Below, piece after piece: positions 1-10,274 of a stretch of DNA of 27,496 nt. The stretch lies in contig JSYX01000475.1 of NCBI GenBank assembly GCA_000787465.1, positions 1-27,496 of the forward strand, in the 5' to 3' direction. The position numbers and the translations under genes are program-made. This DNA is from Thermomucor indicae-seudaticae (taxonomy: Eukaryota > Mucoromycota > Mucoromycetes > Mucorales > Lichtheimiaceae). The notes below the pieces were generated by a model. That model was not told where the DNA came from. It did not search any database and saw only the letters and a program-made list of their open reading frames with translations. How positions within the stretch are numbered: position 1 is the first letter of the stretch; every line of letters begins with the position of its first letter.

Positions 1-2520
1 CTCCTCGATGATAGAAAATGGACTTTAATCGAGATGATCTGCTTGTCGACAACAGGTCTTTGCTATGTGTATATTTCACAGGATCAATGTTATAAAACAA
101 TTGGGAGGCATTGTATTTGTGTGCCGTTAGAAATATAAAACGATTGCAAACGTATACAGATCGCTAGGTAGCACACATTTATTAATAAGCCTTTCTCCTA
201 GTCTGTTTGTACCTTTTTTCAGTCGGATGGTTCAGTAGCCCATATATAAAGCATTTGCTTGATTGCTAGGGTGCCGCTGTTAACATCGTCCAACGGCGGT
301 CGGTGGGTGGGTGGGTGGGTGTCCCGTCCAATCTGTACCCGTTCAACGTTTCGGCGTCCACATATCGAAATCCAGTATGTCCATCGTCCAGCTTGTCTTT
401 ATCCAATATGTCCACATCGTCTATTCATCGCATCCCCATTCGAATGTATCTTCACGCGGCATATCCTGATCAAAACTGCGTCAGTAAAGGTGATGTACCC
501 GTCTCATCCGATTGTCCCTGTTCATCTCATCCGGTATAAGAATTGTACGCGTCAACCGTTCGTCAAAGGTGTTGCTTGTACGATTCGTACCGCTCTCCAA
601 AAGAAATCACAGGGAAGAGGGTAAAGAATGACGTGTGTCTGCGAGATGCTTAACAGTGGCTTAATGTCAGTCGTGCGTCCGCTCTTCTTACGTCAGTTGA
701 ACATGGAGAGTACGAATGACAGCTCGAAAGCCCAACAGTAAATGTTCTTGCCTTCGTCGTCACCTAATCGCCGTCGTACATATATTGGCGGTACGATAAC
801 AAAAGCAAGTTATAACCAGCATTTGGACACGACGCTGCAAATGAGTTCCCACGAGAAAGAAGACAAAAGTTGCAGGCGTCTGAATTTTGTTGTCCCGAAC
901 GCTCTGACCTCAAGTGTCTCAAGCTCGTGTAATTGGCTGCAGGATTTCTTTCTTCATTACTGGTCAAGTCCAAATATCGAATGCTAAAAGATCGGTTCCG
1001 CGTGAAAACGGCGCCAAGGAACGGAAAAACTGAACTCGTTTCACAAAGACCTTGTTACTTGCACACTTCAGCAGATGGTTTCATTTGTCCTTCGATGCTG
1101 GCAGCAGAAGAGACACAATGCCGGATAAGCTTTGTATGTAGGTCGTTTCTGACGGTTCTGTCTATCGCCCGAACAAAAAAGCCTGTCAGCAATATATAAC
1201 AACTTCGTAGACAGCTCTTCGGGTGACATCTTGAGTAGAGTAACGGTGGACACAAACTGTGGATCGGATGCTTATGTGCTACTGCAGCCGCGATGTTGTA
1301 TAAAGAATACTTTACGTTGTAGCGTGCCAGCACAAGAGCTGTGCTTCAAGCGGCTGTTGGAAAGAGAATGCGGTGATGGATGCTATTTCATGTAACTCTT
1401 TTGATGACTACCAGGTATGCTATACTGCCCCAACTCGTCCCAAAGCTTCCAACGGAAACAAGACCCGGGCAAGCTCTCAAATGCGAAGTGACCGTATATA
1501 GACGTCACTGCAAGCAAAGAATCGATCAGTTAAACATGTTCGAAATCCAAGTTGGTTCCATTGTCGCAGTTTTGTATAAGACATGCGCAAAGCAAAAGCA
1601 TTATGCTTGGCGTGAAAGGAATTTGCTTATAACGTGAAGAGGAAATCTGAATAGCGCACCCTGATAACGAAAAGTCAGTAGACAAGTGCGATCTTCCTCT
1701 TTCTGCCCGAAAAGGGCAAGTACTTCCGCCATATGAGATGCAGTTGCGCAGGAAAGTTCGGCAAAACATAGAATTATTCAAAGCATATTTTGTGAGGAAG
1801 TCTCTAAGTTTAATGATCCATATGAACAACAGAACAAGGATATGATGCATTTCTTTACTGCTACTTATCGTCGTGCGCGTATGTTTCTGGCCAGGCAAGT
1901 TTCGCATTTGACAGAGACGGGTCAAGCCTCCACTCTGAATACAGGCTGCACCGAGAATAAATCTTCTGTCTAACGCCGTGACATATGCCCACTACCCAGG
2001 TGCGTCTTACGCACGACAGATTTGGTATCATCGACTCGAGAAACAAGTATGTATTCCGCGTATCTATCGATCAATCGCGCAAGAATGGTCTCAGCTATTC
2101 AGGGTCAGCAACTACAGATGTACCAATTAAACGGAAGATTTTTGATTTACTGCGCATTTTCATATGTACGTGGATCTGGATAGATAGACACGTTGCATGA
2201 ACGTTGGCTATAACAATAATGACTCCGAGCTTTGTTTCACATTATAATCAAGTGGTCACCGGGCTGTAAACGCGGCATTTTATTTCCTGTGATTAATCAT
2301 TCTGCAGCATGACGCACTCACAAGTTGAATAGATCTTGTCGGCGCTTTCCAAGGCAATATCCATTGCTGCGCAATGAAGGTTACTGCGGTGCGTTCTTTG
2401 TTAATGAAGATCACGGGGTGATCGTTGGGGTGAGGGAGGGAAGTAAACCCTATAAGAAACTGATCGGGCAGGTGCCTGGATCATCTGGTCTCTCGGATAT
2501 CGTCATTTGAAACCACACGG
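1..2520. other. Gene-poor 5' region, no convincing gene
   Basis: I find no open reading frame here that resembles a known family; the longest frames are at most about 130 codons, are not supported by splice structure and read as random sequence. Two local points stand out: a G-quadruplex motif near 305-319 and an exon-like stretch at 1304-1414, both described separately. Two imperfect copies of a phrase like ATCCARTATGTCCA lie near 370 and 403. The region could be intergenic sequence, decayed genes or a long promoter. Confidence 0.5.
302..321 (+). repeat. (GGGT)n simple repeat, G-quadruplex motif
   Basis: Four GGG runs at 305-307, 309-311, 313-315 and 317-319 are separated by single T residues. 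This is the textbook pattern for a very stable parallel G-quadruplex with one-base loops. No gene is recognised on either side, so no role can be assigned. Confidence 0.8.
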
Positions 2521-2527
2521 AAATCAC

Positions 2528-2535
2528 TATAAAAA
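2528..2535 (+). promoter_or_regulatory. TATA box of atg8
   Basis: TATAAAAA lies 57 bp upstream of the atg8 ATG at 2592 and is followed by a long pyrimidine-rich leader (CTCTCTTTCCTTCACTC). Position and context fit a core promoter. Several other genes in the window have a similar TATA motif 45-71 bp before the ATG. Confidence 0.6.
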
Positions 2536-2591
2536 GCATTTGTTATTCTCTCTTTCCTTCACTCACATTTCTTTCCCTGTTTGTTAGTATC

Positions 2592-3158
2592 ATGCGGTCA
2601 AAATTCAAAGAAGATCATCCATTCGGTGAGTACCATTAACACAATAAAACCTCTACCCGCCTGCCATTGATATATGTGTGTGTATTAGAAAAGAGACTTG
2701 CTGAATCAGAACGAGTCCGGCGAAAATATCCAACGAGGATACCAATCATTTGCGAAAAAGCAGAAAACAGCGATATTGCAATGATCGATAAGAAGAAGTA
2801 TCTCGTTCCCGCCGACTTGACGATAGGTCAGTTCGTTTATGTCATTCGAAGACGAATCAAGCTTGGCCCGGAAAAGGCGATCTTTATATACGTCAACAAC
2901 ATCCTGCCACCCACAGCTGGTAAGTTGATTGTCTTCCTTTCGCTTTGAACCGACTGCTGCGTGGGCTTTGTCTGATTCCATGTTACATGCAGCTTTAATA
3001 AGCTCCATGTATGACGAGCACAAGGACGAAGACGGATTCCTGTATCTAAAGTACGTGGGCTCTCTCCCTTTCTCTGTCCACGATATAACTGAACATTCCT
3101 CTTCCTTAGATATGCGGGCGAAAATACTTTTGGCTCAATGACGTCCCTCTCTCTGTAA
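2592..3158 (+). CDS. atg8: Atg8, ubiquitin-like autophagy protein (LC3/GABARAP family)
   Basis: Exons 2592-2625, 2689-2919, 2993-3050 and 3110-3158 join in frame to 123 aa. The N-terminus [14 protein letters not shown], the block [14 protein letters not shown], the RRRIKL segment, LPPTAALISS and [11 protein letters not shown] are hallmark Atg8 sequence. Glycine 116 in GENTFG is at the family's usual position and is followed by a seven-residue tail (SMTSLSL), which the protease Atg4 would remove to expose the glycine. By family knowledge, the glycine is then joined to phosphatidylethanolamine by Atg7/Atg3 on the phagophore, where the protein recruits cargo receptors through its LIR-binding surface. 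All three introns are short (63, 73 and 59 nt) with GT..AG ends. The start is the first ATG after the TATA box. Identification is very secure; a second atg8 paralogue elsewhere in the genome cannot be excluded. Confidence 0.97.
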
Positions 3159-3959
3159 ATGACATTCTTTCCATCCGTCCATGTAATGTTGAACACGAGT
3201 TCGTCAATCGCTCACTTCTTGTTTATATTAAACTGCAAAGTACAAATGTTGCCAACAAGGAAAGAGAGAACAAATGACGGAACCTTGTCCTTTTTCCGTT
3301 GTATAAACTGTTTAAATGTTGAGCTTGGTGTGGCGCCAGTTACGACGCTTAGCGTTCCAGCTATGAAAGAATATTGAGTGACACTGGCTTGTAATGACTG
3401 GCCATCTACTGAATGCCTTACCGAATCTTGGTGTCACTCTTAAGGCGGAACCAGTGTGGCAATGGGCGGTTCTGCTTTGCCTTCTTGGCAAGCTTAACCT
3501 TGGTTCTGAAGGTCTTGTTGGAAGGCTATTCATCACGAAATGGGGGTCATTAGGTTGTTCATTGAAATTTTACTCGGCCGACCCATCGTCGTTATCCGTA
3601 TCCATCCATCTGTTTCTCCCTTTTCTGCTACCGGCCAACACTTGAACCTCTTCCGTTCGCCCACTTACCATTTCGCTTTTCACACCAACGAAAGAGAAGG
3701 CTCCTGCAAATGGCACCAGTGCGGCAATCAGGCCGCCCCGCCGGCCCGTGCGATGCCCGGTAAGTCACAGAAATTGGGTTCACTTATCGCCTTTGAAACT
3801 CACCATTCACTTGTGGCCACAATGGACGGGTTCGTATAGTAGACAACCACCTTTTGGACTTGAATATTGTAACAAGAATTTACTGATGTTAAGAGACTCG
3901 TTACAATCTCCTCATGGTAAAGAGCACAAAGAAAACCGATCCTTTTTAAGAAGTTTTAC
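3159..3959. other. Intergenic region between convergent atg8 and ankyrin genes
   Basis: Both flanking genes end here. I see no family match. A GC-rich pocket at about 3718-3760 contains a short ATG-initiated stretch (3710-3759) that runs straight into a perfect GTAAGT donor, which makes it exon-like, but I find no continuation before the ankyrin gene's 3' end. Confidence 0.4.
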
Positions 3960-5833
3960 TTAATCAATAGTACTATCGTTACTGCTACCAGTCGTGTGAC
4001 CAGAGGTACAAGTCTTGATGCTACTGCAAGTTTCAATACGACTGCTATTCGGCGAAATTATTCGCTGCTGCTGTTGAGCCTTGGGTCGCAGGGAAGAAGA
4101 AGAAGGAAAAGCGAAGGTTTTTTCCATTTCTTTGGCCGTTTGGGCACCCATTTTCCTCAGATACTCACTGATGGTATTGAATCCTCCAGATTTCGCCAGG
4201 TCGAGCGGCGTGGGCACCTGTTTGGAAACGTACGGGTTCGGATACACGCCCAAGTCACCCACAAGCTTCGTCACCACCTTGAGCTGGCGGTACCTTACTG
4301 CATAGTGCAACGGCGTTTCACCGCGGTGGTCTTGTGGATCCGGCTTGGTCTGGCATTCGCGAATAAATAGCGTGACCAGTCCGGTGTGGCCATACATGCA
4401 AGCGTAATGAAGTGGGCTGGCGCCATGCACGTCGACAATATTCACCAGCGGGTCTTTGAAGGCTCGCAGCAAATAGACCACGACGTCCACGGCATTCTTT
4501 TCGACTGCTGCATGAAGTACGGTTTCTTGGTTGGGCCCGCGTTGATACAGGTCAGCCTTGCCGCGCTCTAGCAAGATCCGGACCCCGTTCAGATAGCCTA
4601 CTTGCCCTGCGAATACCAGAGGAGGAATACGGTCTTCCTTTTTGGTGGTGAGTGGGATCGCGTTTGGGTTTGCGCCGGCGTCAATCACCCGTGATAGGGC
4701 TCGGCCGTTCTTGATGGCTACCAATGCATGGACCAGGCCGAAGCCTTCCTTGACCGCTTTGAGAGACGCCGAGTTCTTGGCTACATTTGGTTGGCCGCCC
4801 CGACGAAGATAGTTACTGTGTCTGTCGGTTAGTATCGACCATTTTTCTTTATCTCCCCTTTACTGTGATCACTAACCGACTGACTTACTAACCTTATCAG
4901 CGTATCAACTTCGTCTTTTTTGTTTTTCCCGCGCGCAATCGTGTCCCAGAATCCGTCGCCACATGCAAACGTCAGTTCTTCGTTGCGAGGATCTTTGCTG
5001 TCGCTATTTTTCGCTTCTTGGTTACTACGATTCTCAGGGGAAGATGATGGTGGTTCTTCTTCTTCGATTCGAACAGAACTGTCCAGGAACGATGATATGT
5101 TGGGTAGTAGCTGGCTTCCTGAGCGTATACTATCGGACCGCCGAGACGTGGAGGAAGAGGAAAAAGTGGAAGGGAAAGAAACAACGCTCGAATGTTTTGA
5201 TGAAGAGGTAGTAGTTGAGGAGAAAACGGAAGAGTTTGAGCTTGCGAGTGCCGGGGAGTGAAGCGACGGTGGTGATTGCGAAGGATGGCTTTCCATAAAA
5301 GCGTCAATGTGACCATGTGCAGAAAGAAGAGAAACCAAGTCGATGGTTTCTTCGTCTTTGTCTTGGCCGTTATTATTATTACTACTATACTGTCGTCCTT
5401 GCGCTTCCTCTTTCATTGGAAAGTCCATGGCAGATGAATAACTGTCTCGGCTACTCGTATTCGATGGGCGACGCGAAGAAGAACAAGAAGATGCCTTTTT
5501 GCTGTCGCTGCTGATAGATATTCGTTGCTGCAACATTTCGTATTTGCGTTTGAAAAATTGCATTTCTCGCACGGCTTTTTGATATTTTAGGACTTGCAAG
5601 TCATACTTGTCCTGCAGTGTTGATCGTGCTGCTTCAAGTGATTCCACCATGGCGTTCACCGCTTGACGCAATCTCTGTCGGACTACCGCACTGTCGACAA
5701 GTGCAATGGTGAGTAGAACATTGTTGTGGTGATAGGAAAGCCGTTCTGGTGTAGTAATAGTACGTTCCGGAGAAGGGGTAGCCATTGATTCATGAGGATT
5801 GTTACGCGTTTTCTGTTTTGCCGCCATCATCAT
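3960..5833 (-). CDS. Coiled-coil and ankyrin-repeat protein
   Basis: Two exons (4893-5833 and 3960-4815) are joined across a 77-nt intron with donor GTTAGT, branch TACTAAC and acceptor ACAG, giving 598 aa. From the N-terminus: a charged, predicted coiled coil at about residues 50-105 (rich in L, Q, R, K, E); a long Ser/Asn-rich, probably disordered linker to about 290; then ankyrin repeats at about 315-545, with typical TPLHYA-like cores (SPLHYACMYGH, TPLHYAVRY, TVLHAAVEK); and a short Q/S-rich tail. Ankyrin repeats bind proteins and the coiled coil suggests self-association, so an adaptor or scaffold role is an inference; no catalytic domain, membrane segment or signal peptide is seen. The reading frame extends upstream to 5884 but without an ATG there (TTG), so the ATG triplet run at 5833-5825 is taken as the start. 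I do not recognise a named orthologue. Confidence 0.8.
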
Positions 5834-5880
5834 GCAATAATAAAATATGTAATAGTTTAATAAGGAGAGAAGAAGTGCGT

Positions 5881-5898
5881 TCAAAGAAGCAGTAGCAT
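5881..5898 (-). promoter_or_regulatory. Short upstream ORF in the ankyrin gene leader
   Basis: On the minus strand an ATG at 5898 opens a five-codon frame (M-L-L-L-L-stop) ending 47 bases before the main ATG. A TATA-like motif lies further upstream at 5941-5948, so transcription would probably start before this small frame and include it. It could lower translation of the main ORF; that is inference. Confidence 0.35.
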
Positions 5899-5940
5899 AT
5901 GCTGTGCAAGCATCACGAAGATTTTTAAAGCAAGTAGACC

Positions 5941-5948
5941 CTTTTATA
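5941..5948 (-). promoter_or_regulatory. Probable TATA box of the coiled-coil/ankyrin gene
   Basis: TATAAAAG is read on the minus strand, 107 bp upstream of the chosen ATG at 5833. The distance is longer than at other genes in the window, which leaves room for a leader carrying the short upstream ORF. Confidence 0.45.
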
Positions 5949-6712
5949 GGATCTGGACATTAACACCATCACAATAGGTTACTTTGGTTGTGTGGGGTTC
6001 TTTACTGACCATCTATCTATTAAGGGGCAGCCATGTCAGAAGACAGACCTCGATTCTGTTTGCATTCTCTTGATGGATTATGCTACTTAATGGGCGATCA
6101 GTTACCCCAGTCAACTCGATAGACCTTTCACTGGCATACCTTTTGTCTTCTCCTTGTTTTTTCACTTGGGGAATGTTTTTCCATCTGCGTAACCTAGCGC
6201 ATTTGAAGACTGATCGCCCGATCAATAGCATTCCTCGCATGCGCACTTTAGCTAGTATGCCGGTGCCCTGGTGACCGACACAACAGCAGAGGGGGAGATC
6301 ACATAAAAAAAAGGTTTCATACGTTAAGAGTCTATTTCTCTTCTCTTCTATTGCCCTTTCGCTCGCCATGTCCGACCAAACAATGAAATACACAAATCTG
6401 GTCAATATTCCGCTAGCTGTCATCAATTTACCTCATCACACTTGTTGACACATGGGTAACACTACGTACAATGCTTCTGTTTTTGAAACATGTACCCAGT
6501 TCAATCAATGAAAGTAACATTAATTCAACAATGATTGTGTCTAGAACCGAGAAAGCGGGAGAAATTATTATTATAACGTAACTTTATAAATGTCGAGGTA
6601 ATCTATGTACTGTAACGCGTTTCTAAAAGGAGCATCACTGGGTTTATCGGCTTCTATGGGACAAAACCGATACATTTCGGTTCGTTCTATGTGTCTCCGG
6701 ATAGGTATCGTT
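5949..6712. other. Intergenic region, ankyrin promoter to permease 3' end
   Basis: No gene recognised. A 137-codon minus-strand frame at 6013-6426 lacks family resemblance and splice logic. A perfect 6-bp inverted repeat (AACCGA/TCGGTT, 6665-6682) lies about 30 bp beyond the permease stop and may be part of its 3' untranslated region. Confidence 0.4.
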
Positions 6713-8856
6713 TTAAAGCTCATCGGCTTCCGTCATTTCCATTCCTTGATATCCCGTTGGCCGACCCCGTATCCGCGCTACAATTCCTATTCTCAGAAAA
6801 TAACTGTCAATGAACTGTCCAGAGACACGGCTATCTACACATGCTGCCACTTTACTTGTCCAGAGTGCAATGATAGCATTCCGGTATTTGACTTGCAATA
6901 ACCAGACAGGAATTGCCAACAGAATGAATCCAATCGCCGCCAGACTTTCAAATGGTGCTTCAATGAAAGGTGTGGTACACAAGAACAGAGCCACAACGCA
7001 GAACAAGATTGGTGTAGATAACCAAACTCGGTAAGGCCGTTTAAGCTCAGGTTCTTTATATCGGAACACGAGCAGAGAAAGGACGGCCAAGAAATAGTAA
7101 CTGTTATAGATCGTAAGCCAACGCAAACTCGTATCCCGAGTAATTTGTCAGTCTTACAACTCACATCCAAGCACATAATGAATAAAAGTTGACAAGTCCT
7201 CGAAATGATCCAACTAGAATCATTATACTGGTCAAAACGGCCTGCAGTATAAGCGCCATCAAAGGTGTTTGTCGGGATGCACTCAGTTTGCCAAAGAAGC
7301 TAGGAAGATGACCTTGCTTGGATGACACGTAAATGATACGCGCTCCCGTAAACACACTTGCATTGGCAGACTATCCCCGTAAGAGAGCGCGTTTACTAAA
7401 CTACGCTTGCGTCCAGACGATGTTCAACTTACGCCAAAACAGCTTAATGCCACACATACGGCCAAGATAATGCCACCAACAGGCCCAAAGAGTTTGTTTC
7501 CGAAGTCCATGGCAACTGTGTTCGTATGCATCACAACTCCAGGTCGAAGAACAGCCAAGTATGCTACATTGGCAAGAAGATAGCATATGATGACAATCGG
7601 TATACCAAAGAACATTACACGAGGAAGGTCTCGGTGTGGATGCTTCATTTCACCAGAAACGTAGTTGAGATTGTTCCATCCATCGTATGCCCATAAACCT
7701 AATAATAGTTGTTTTATCATGTCAACTCTCGGTTATCACTTGTATTGACTTATGCCTCTGAAAATTTACCGGAATAAAAGGCTAACGCAATTTGGCCATA
7801 GCTCAATGTACCAATGCCTGCAAACAAGTCACTTTGTAGACTGTTGGTCCTTATAGTTCCTTGTGCCAGAAATACAACACCCGTGACGGAAATCACAATG
7901 GCCGTCAAGACTTTTAATATCGTCAAAATATCTTGTACTCTGATACCCGCCCGGACCGAGACGGCGTTAACAGCACTCACGATCAGAAGGCTGATGATCG
8001 CCAGAAGTTTGGGTAAAAACGCTGGAATCACGGAATCCGCTAACTCGACTGCTGCGTCAGAATCATGTGGGACACGGAAAAAGTATGTATGGTATGCAAT
8101 CCTCGACACATATTCTCCAAACACCGTACAGACAATGGCTAGGCCTCCTGGCTTTTGATAAAACGTATAAGGATTATCTGTGGCGAAAAGGATCCTTCGC
8201 CCTTCTTGTTCTACTTACCTTTTGGACTACAATGCTCACGAATTCAAACGAAAAAGACACCAGGCTGCCGAATGCTCGGTTCAAATATACAGACTCGCCG
8301 CCGTTCATTGGCAGCATAGTGCCTAGTTCAACATAACATAGAGCGCCCAAAAGAGCCAGCAATCCAGAAATCAGCCAGACAAGCAGCGCTGTGCCAGGTG
8401 CTTCAACGGCCGTCAATACAGGGCCTATACAACATCCCAAAATTTAGATAAAATTTCCAAGGCGCCTCCTTATGCTCGGTCCGTAATACCTGGAGAGCTA
8501 AATAAACCACTTCCAATCATGGCACCGATAACCAGCCCCAAGCCGTTAACGAACGATACTTTCTTTTGAAGTTCAGGCGCCCGTGCTTGGGTTTGAGTGA
8601 GCGGAATCATGGGGATCGTCTCGAAAGAAAAGACCGATGTTGTGGACCGGTTGGATTGGTGAGTTGACGGTAAAAGCGTTTGGCCGTCATTATCCGAAGC
8701 TGAGGAGGATAGCAGAGACAAGACATCGTCGTTGTCGTCATCGCCATACTGATGCTCACGCGGTTCTCCGGAATATCGGTCATTCGATGGGGTATCAACG
8801 GCAACATCGGACCCTCGAGACTGCTGATGTGCCTGTGCTGAAGGAACGGTAGACAT
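6713..8856 (-). CDS. Amino-acid permease, APC superfamily, LAT/Mup1-like
   Basis: Six exons (8490-8856, 8219-8424, 7770-8151, 7433-7698, 7165-7370, 6713-7100) join to 604 aa; each junction restores a conserved phrase. The N-terminal 100 or so residues are hydrophilic and rich in Ser and Asp, probably cytosolic. The transporter core starts at VSFVNGLGLVIGAMIGSG, the conserved first-helix motif of the L-type amino-acid transporter family, followed by GALCYVELGTMLPMNGG, LWAYDGWNNLNYV, a QTPLMALILQ segment and KEPELKRPYRVW before the last helices. About 12 membrane helices are expected. Family members carry neutral amino acids or methionine across the plasma membrane, fungal forms by proton symport; the exact substrate cannot be read from sequence. 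Introns are 57-71 nt. The gene is divergent from the ERI1-like gene. The start is the only upstream ATG before the conserved core in frame. Confidence 0.92.
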
Positions 8857-9012
8857 TATGTACGGTTAAAAACAGGGCATTGGTGACAAGAAAAAAAGAA
8901 ACAAGGTCTGCCTGCTGGATCAAAAGCAGCACACAGGTCGGGACCAGAATTTGTTTGTCTTCTGGCGAGAAGCGTAACACCAGGAAGCTTCATCATCTCG
9001 AAGGCTGCTAGA
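8857..9012. promoter_or_regulatory. Divergent promoter between permease and ERI1-like genes
   Basis: Only 156 bp separate the start codons of the permease (-) and the ERI1-like gene (+), so both must use this interval for leaders and core promoters. It contains an A-rich tract (GACAAGAAAAAAAGAAACAAGG) and no clear TATA motif. Shared control is possible but not shown. Confidence 0.6.
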
Positions 9013-10182
9013 ATGGGCGGTGGTCCGACAGTCGAAGTGCTACGGCAAAAGCTACAAGAGCTTGGTTTGGACACGACTGGGCTTAAAGCAGACTTGAAAA
9101 AACGGCTAAAGAAAGCAAAGAAGAAGCTTGAAGCTGCTGGCAGTAACGCTACTGCACGCGAGCAAAAGGACGACGGGCCCGATTCAAGGTATGTTGCGAG
9201 CTTTGAACATCAATGCCAAATGCAACAGATCCCGCTTACACAGAGCCGAATGCGGTCATTCCAGTGATCCTAATTCGAGCAAGCCAAGGCACCCTTATGA
9301 CTACTACATGTTCTTTGACGTCGAGGCAACCTGTGAGGAAGGTGGGGGCTTCGATTTCCCAAACGAGATTATCGAGTTTCCTGTCGTTCTAGTTGAGAGC
9401 AAAACATTCGAAATTGTAAGTATTGATGGCTTGTACGGTACGCATGGTCACTAAAAAAGACGGTGGAGCTGAGCGTGCCCTGGTCAGGTTGATGAATACA
9501 GGTCCTATGTGAAGCCCGTCCTTCGACCTACACTCACTGAGTTTTGCAAGACACTTACAGGCATTAGTCAGGTACGGATCAGAACGGTTTGTTTTGGGGC
9601 GTCAACATAACTCGCTCTCGTAGGAAACCGTTGACGCCAGTCCTGAATTTGTAGAAGTCCTGAACGAATTTCAGGAATTCATGACGAAACACTCGCTATT
9701 TCAGGAGTATACCGCTGCATTTGTCACGGGTAAGCATCATTAAGCTCTGTCTATCATCGTGTCGGATCATTAACGTATAGTTTATCCACTATACGGGGTG
9801 CGTTCTACTAGATGGTCCTTTTGATATTCGAGATTTCATTACCAAACAGTGCCGGCTCAGTGGACTGAAGGAACGGCCTGTATACTTTGAACGACCTTGG
9901 GTAAATCTGCGCAAATTGTTTAAAGACTTTTACAAGCATGACCACAACAAGAACATTGAAGGGATGCTTGAAGCTCTCGGTATGACGTTCGAGGGCCGGC
10001 AGCATTCCGGTTTGGACGATGCCCGTAACCTTGTTAGGATCGCTCAGCGTATGCATGCTGACGGTTGCGTCTTCAAGGCAAACATGTACTGGGGTCCACA
10101 AATGAAGAAGTATTACAGCCTACAACAACCGAAAAATCACAGTCTCAAGAGACGGGGGAGTCATCACAAAGTGAGATTATAG
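9013..10182 (+). CDS. eri1: ERI1-type 3'-5' exoribonuclease with SAP domain
   Basis: Exons 9013-9188, 9265-9415, 9488-9571, 9624-9729 and 9812-10182 join to 295 aa. Residues about 5-45 form a SAP nucleic-acid-binding domain (VLRQKLQELGLDTTGLKADL) with a basic tail. Residues about 70-260 are a DEDDh exonuclease domain: FFDVEAT gives Asp77 and Glu79, VTDGPFD gives Asp173, and HSGLDDARN gives His237 and Asp242, so all five metal-binding or catalytic residues are present. The phrase EIIEFPVVL and the order SAP then exonuclease match animal ERI1/3'hExo. By family knowledge these enzymes trim 3' overhangs of small RNA duplexes, the histone mRNA stem-loop and the 5.8S rRNA 3' end, acting in nucleus and cytoplasm; in fungi with RNA interference they restrain silencing. 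Which RNA is cut here is not visible. The gene is convergent with the HAD gene, 92 bp apart. Confidence 0.93.
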
Positions 10183-10274
10183 CCAAAACAAGTGGAACGG
10201 TATTATTTTCTTTTTTTTATTTGACGGTATGATATAACTGTATGGTATTAAAAGAGATTATCGTAACTGATTGA

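Noticed and set aside
4920..5261. Long plus-strand frames opposite the ankyrin gene
   Set aside because: They are antisense shadows of the Ser-rich linker, whose codon pattern keeps other frames open.
6013..6426. 137-codon open frame on the minus strand between ankyrin and permease genes
   Set aside because: No recognisable pattern and no domain-like segments; neighbouring real genes are broken into short exons, so length alone is not evidence.
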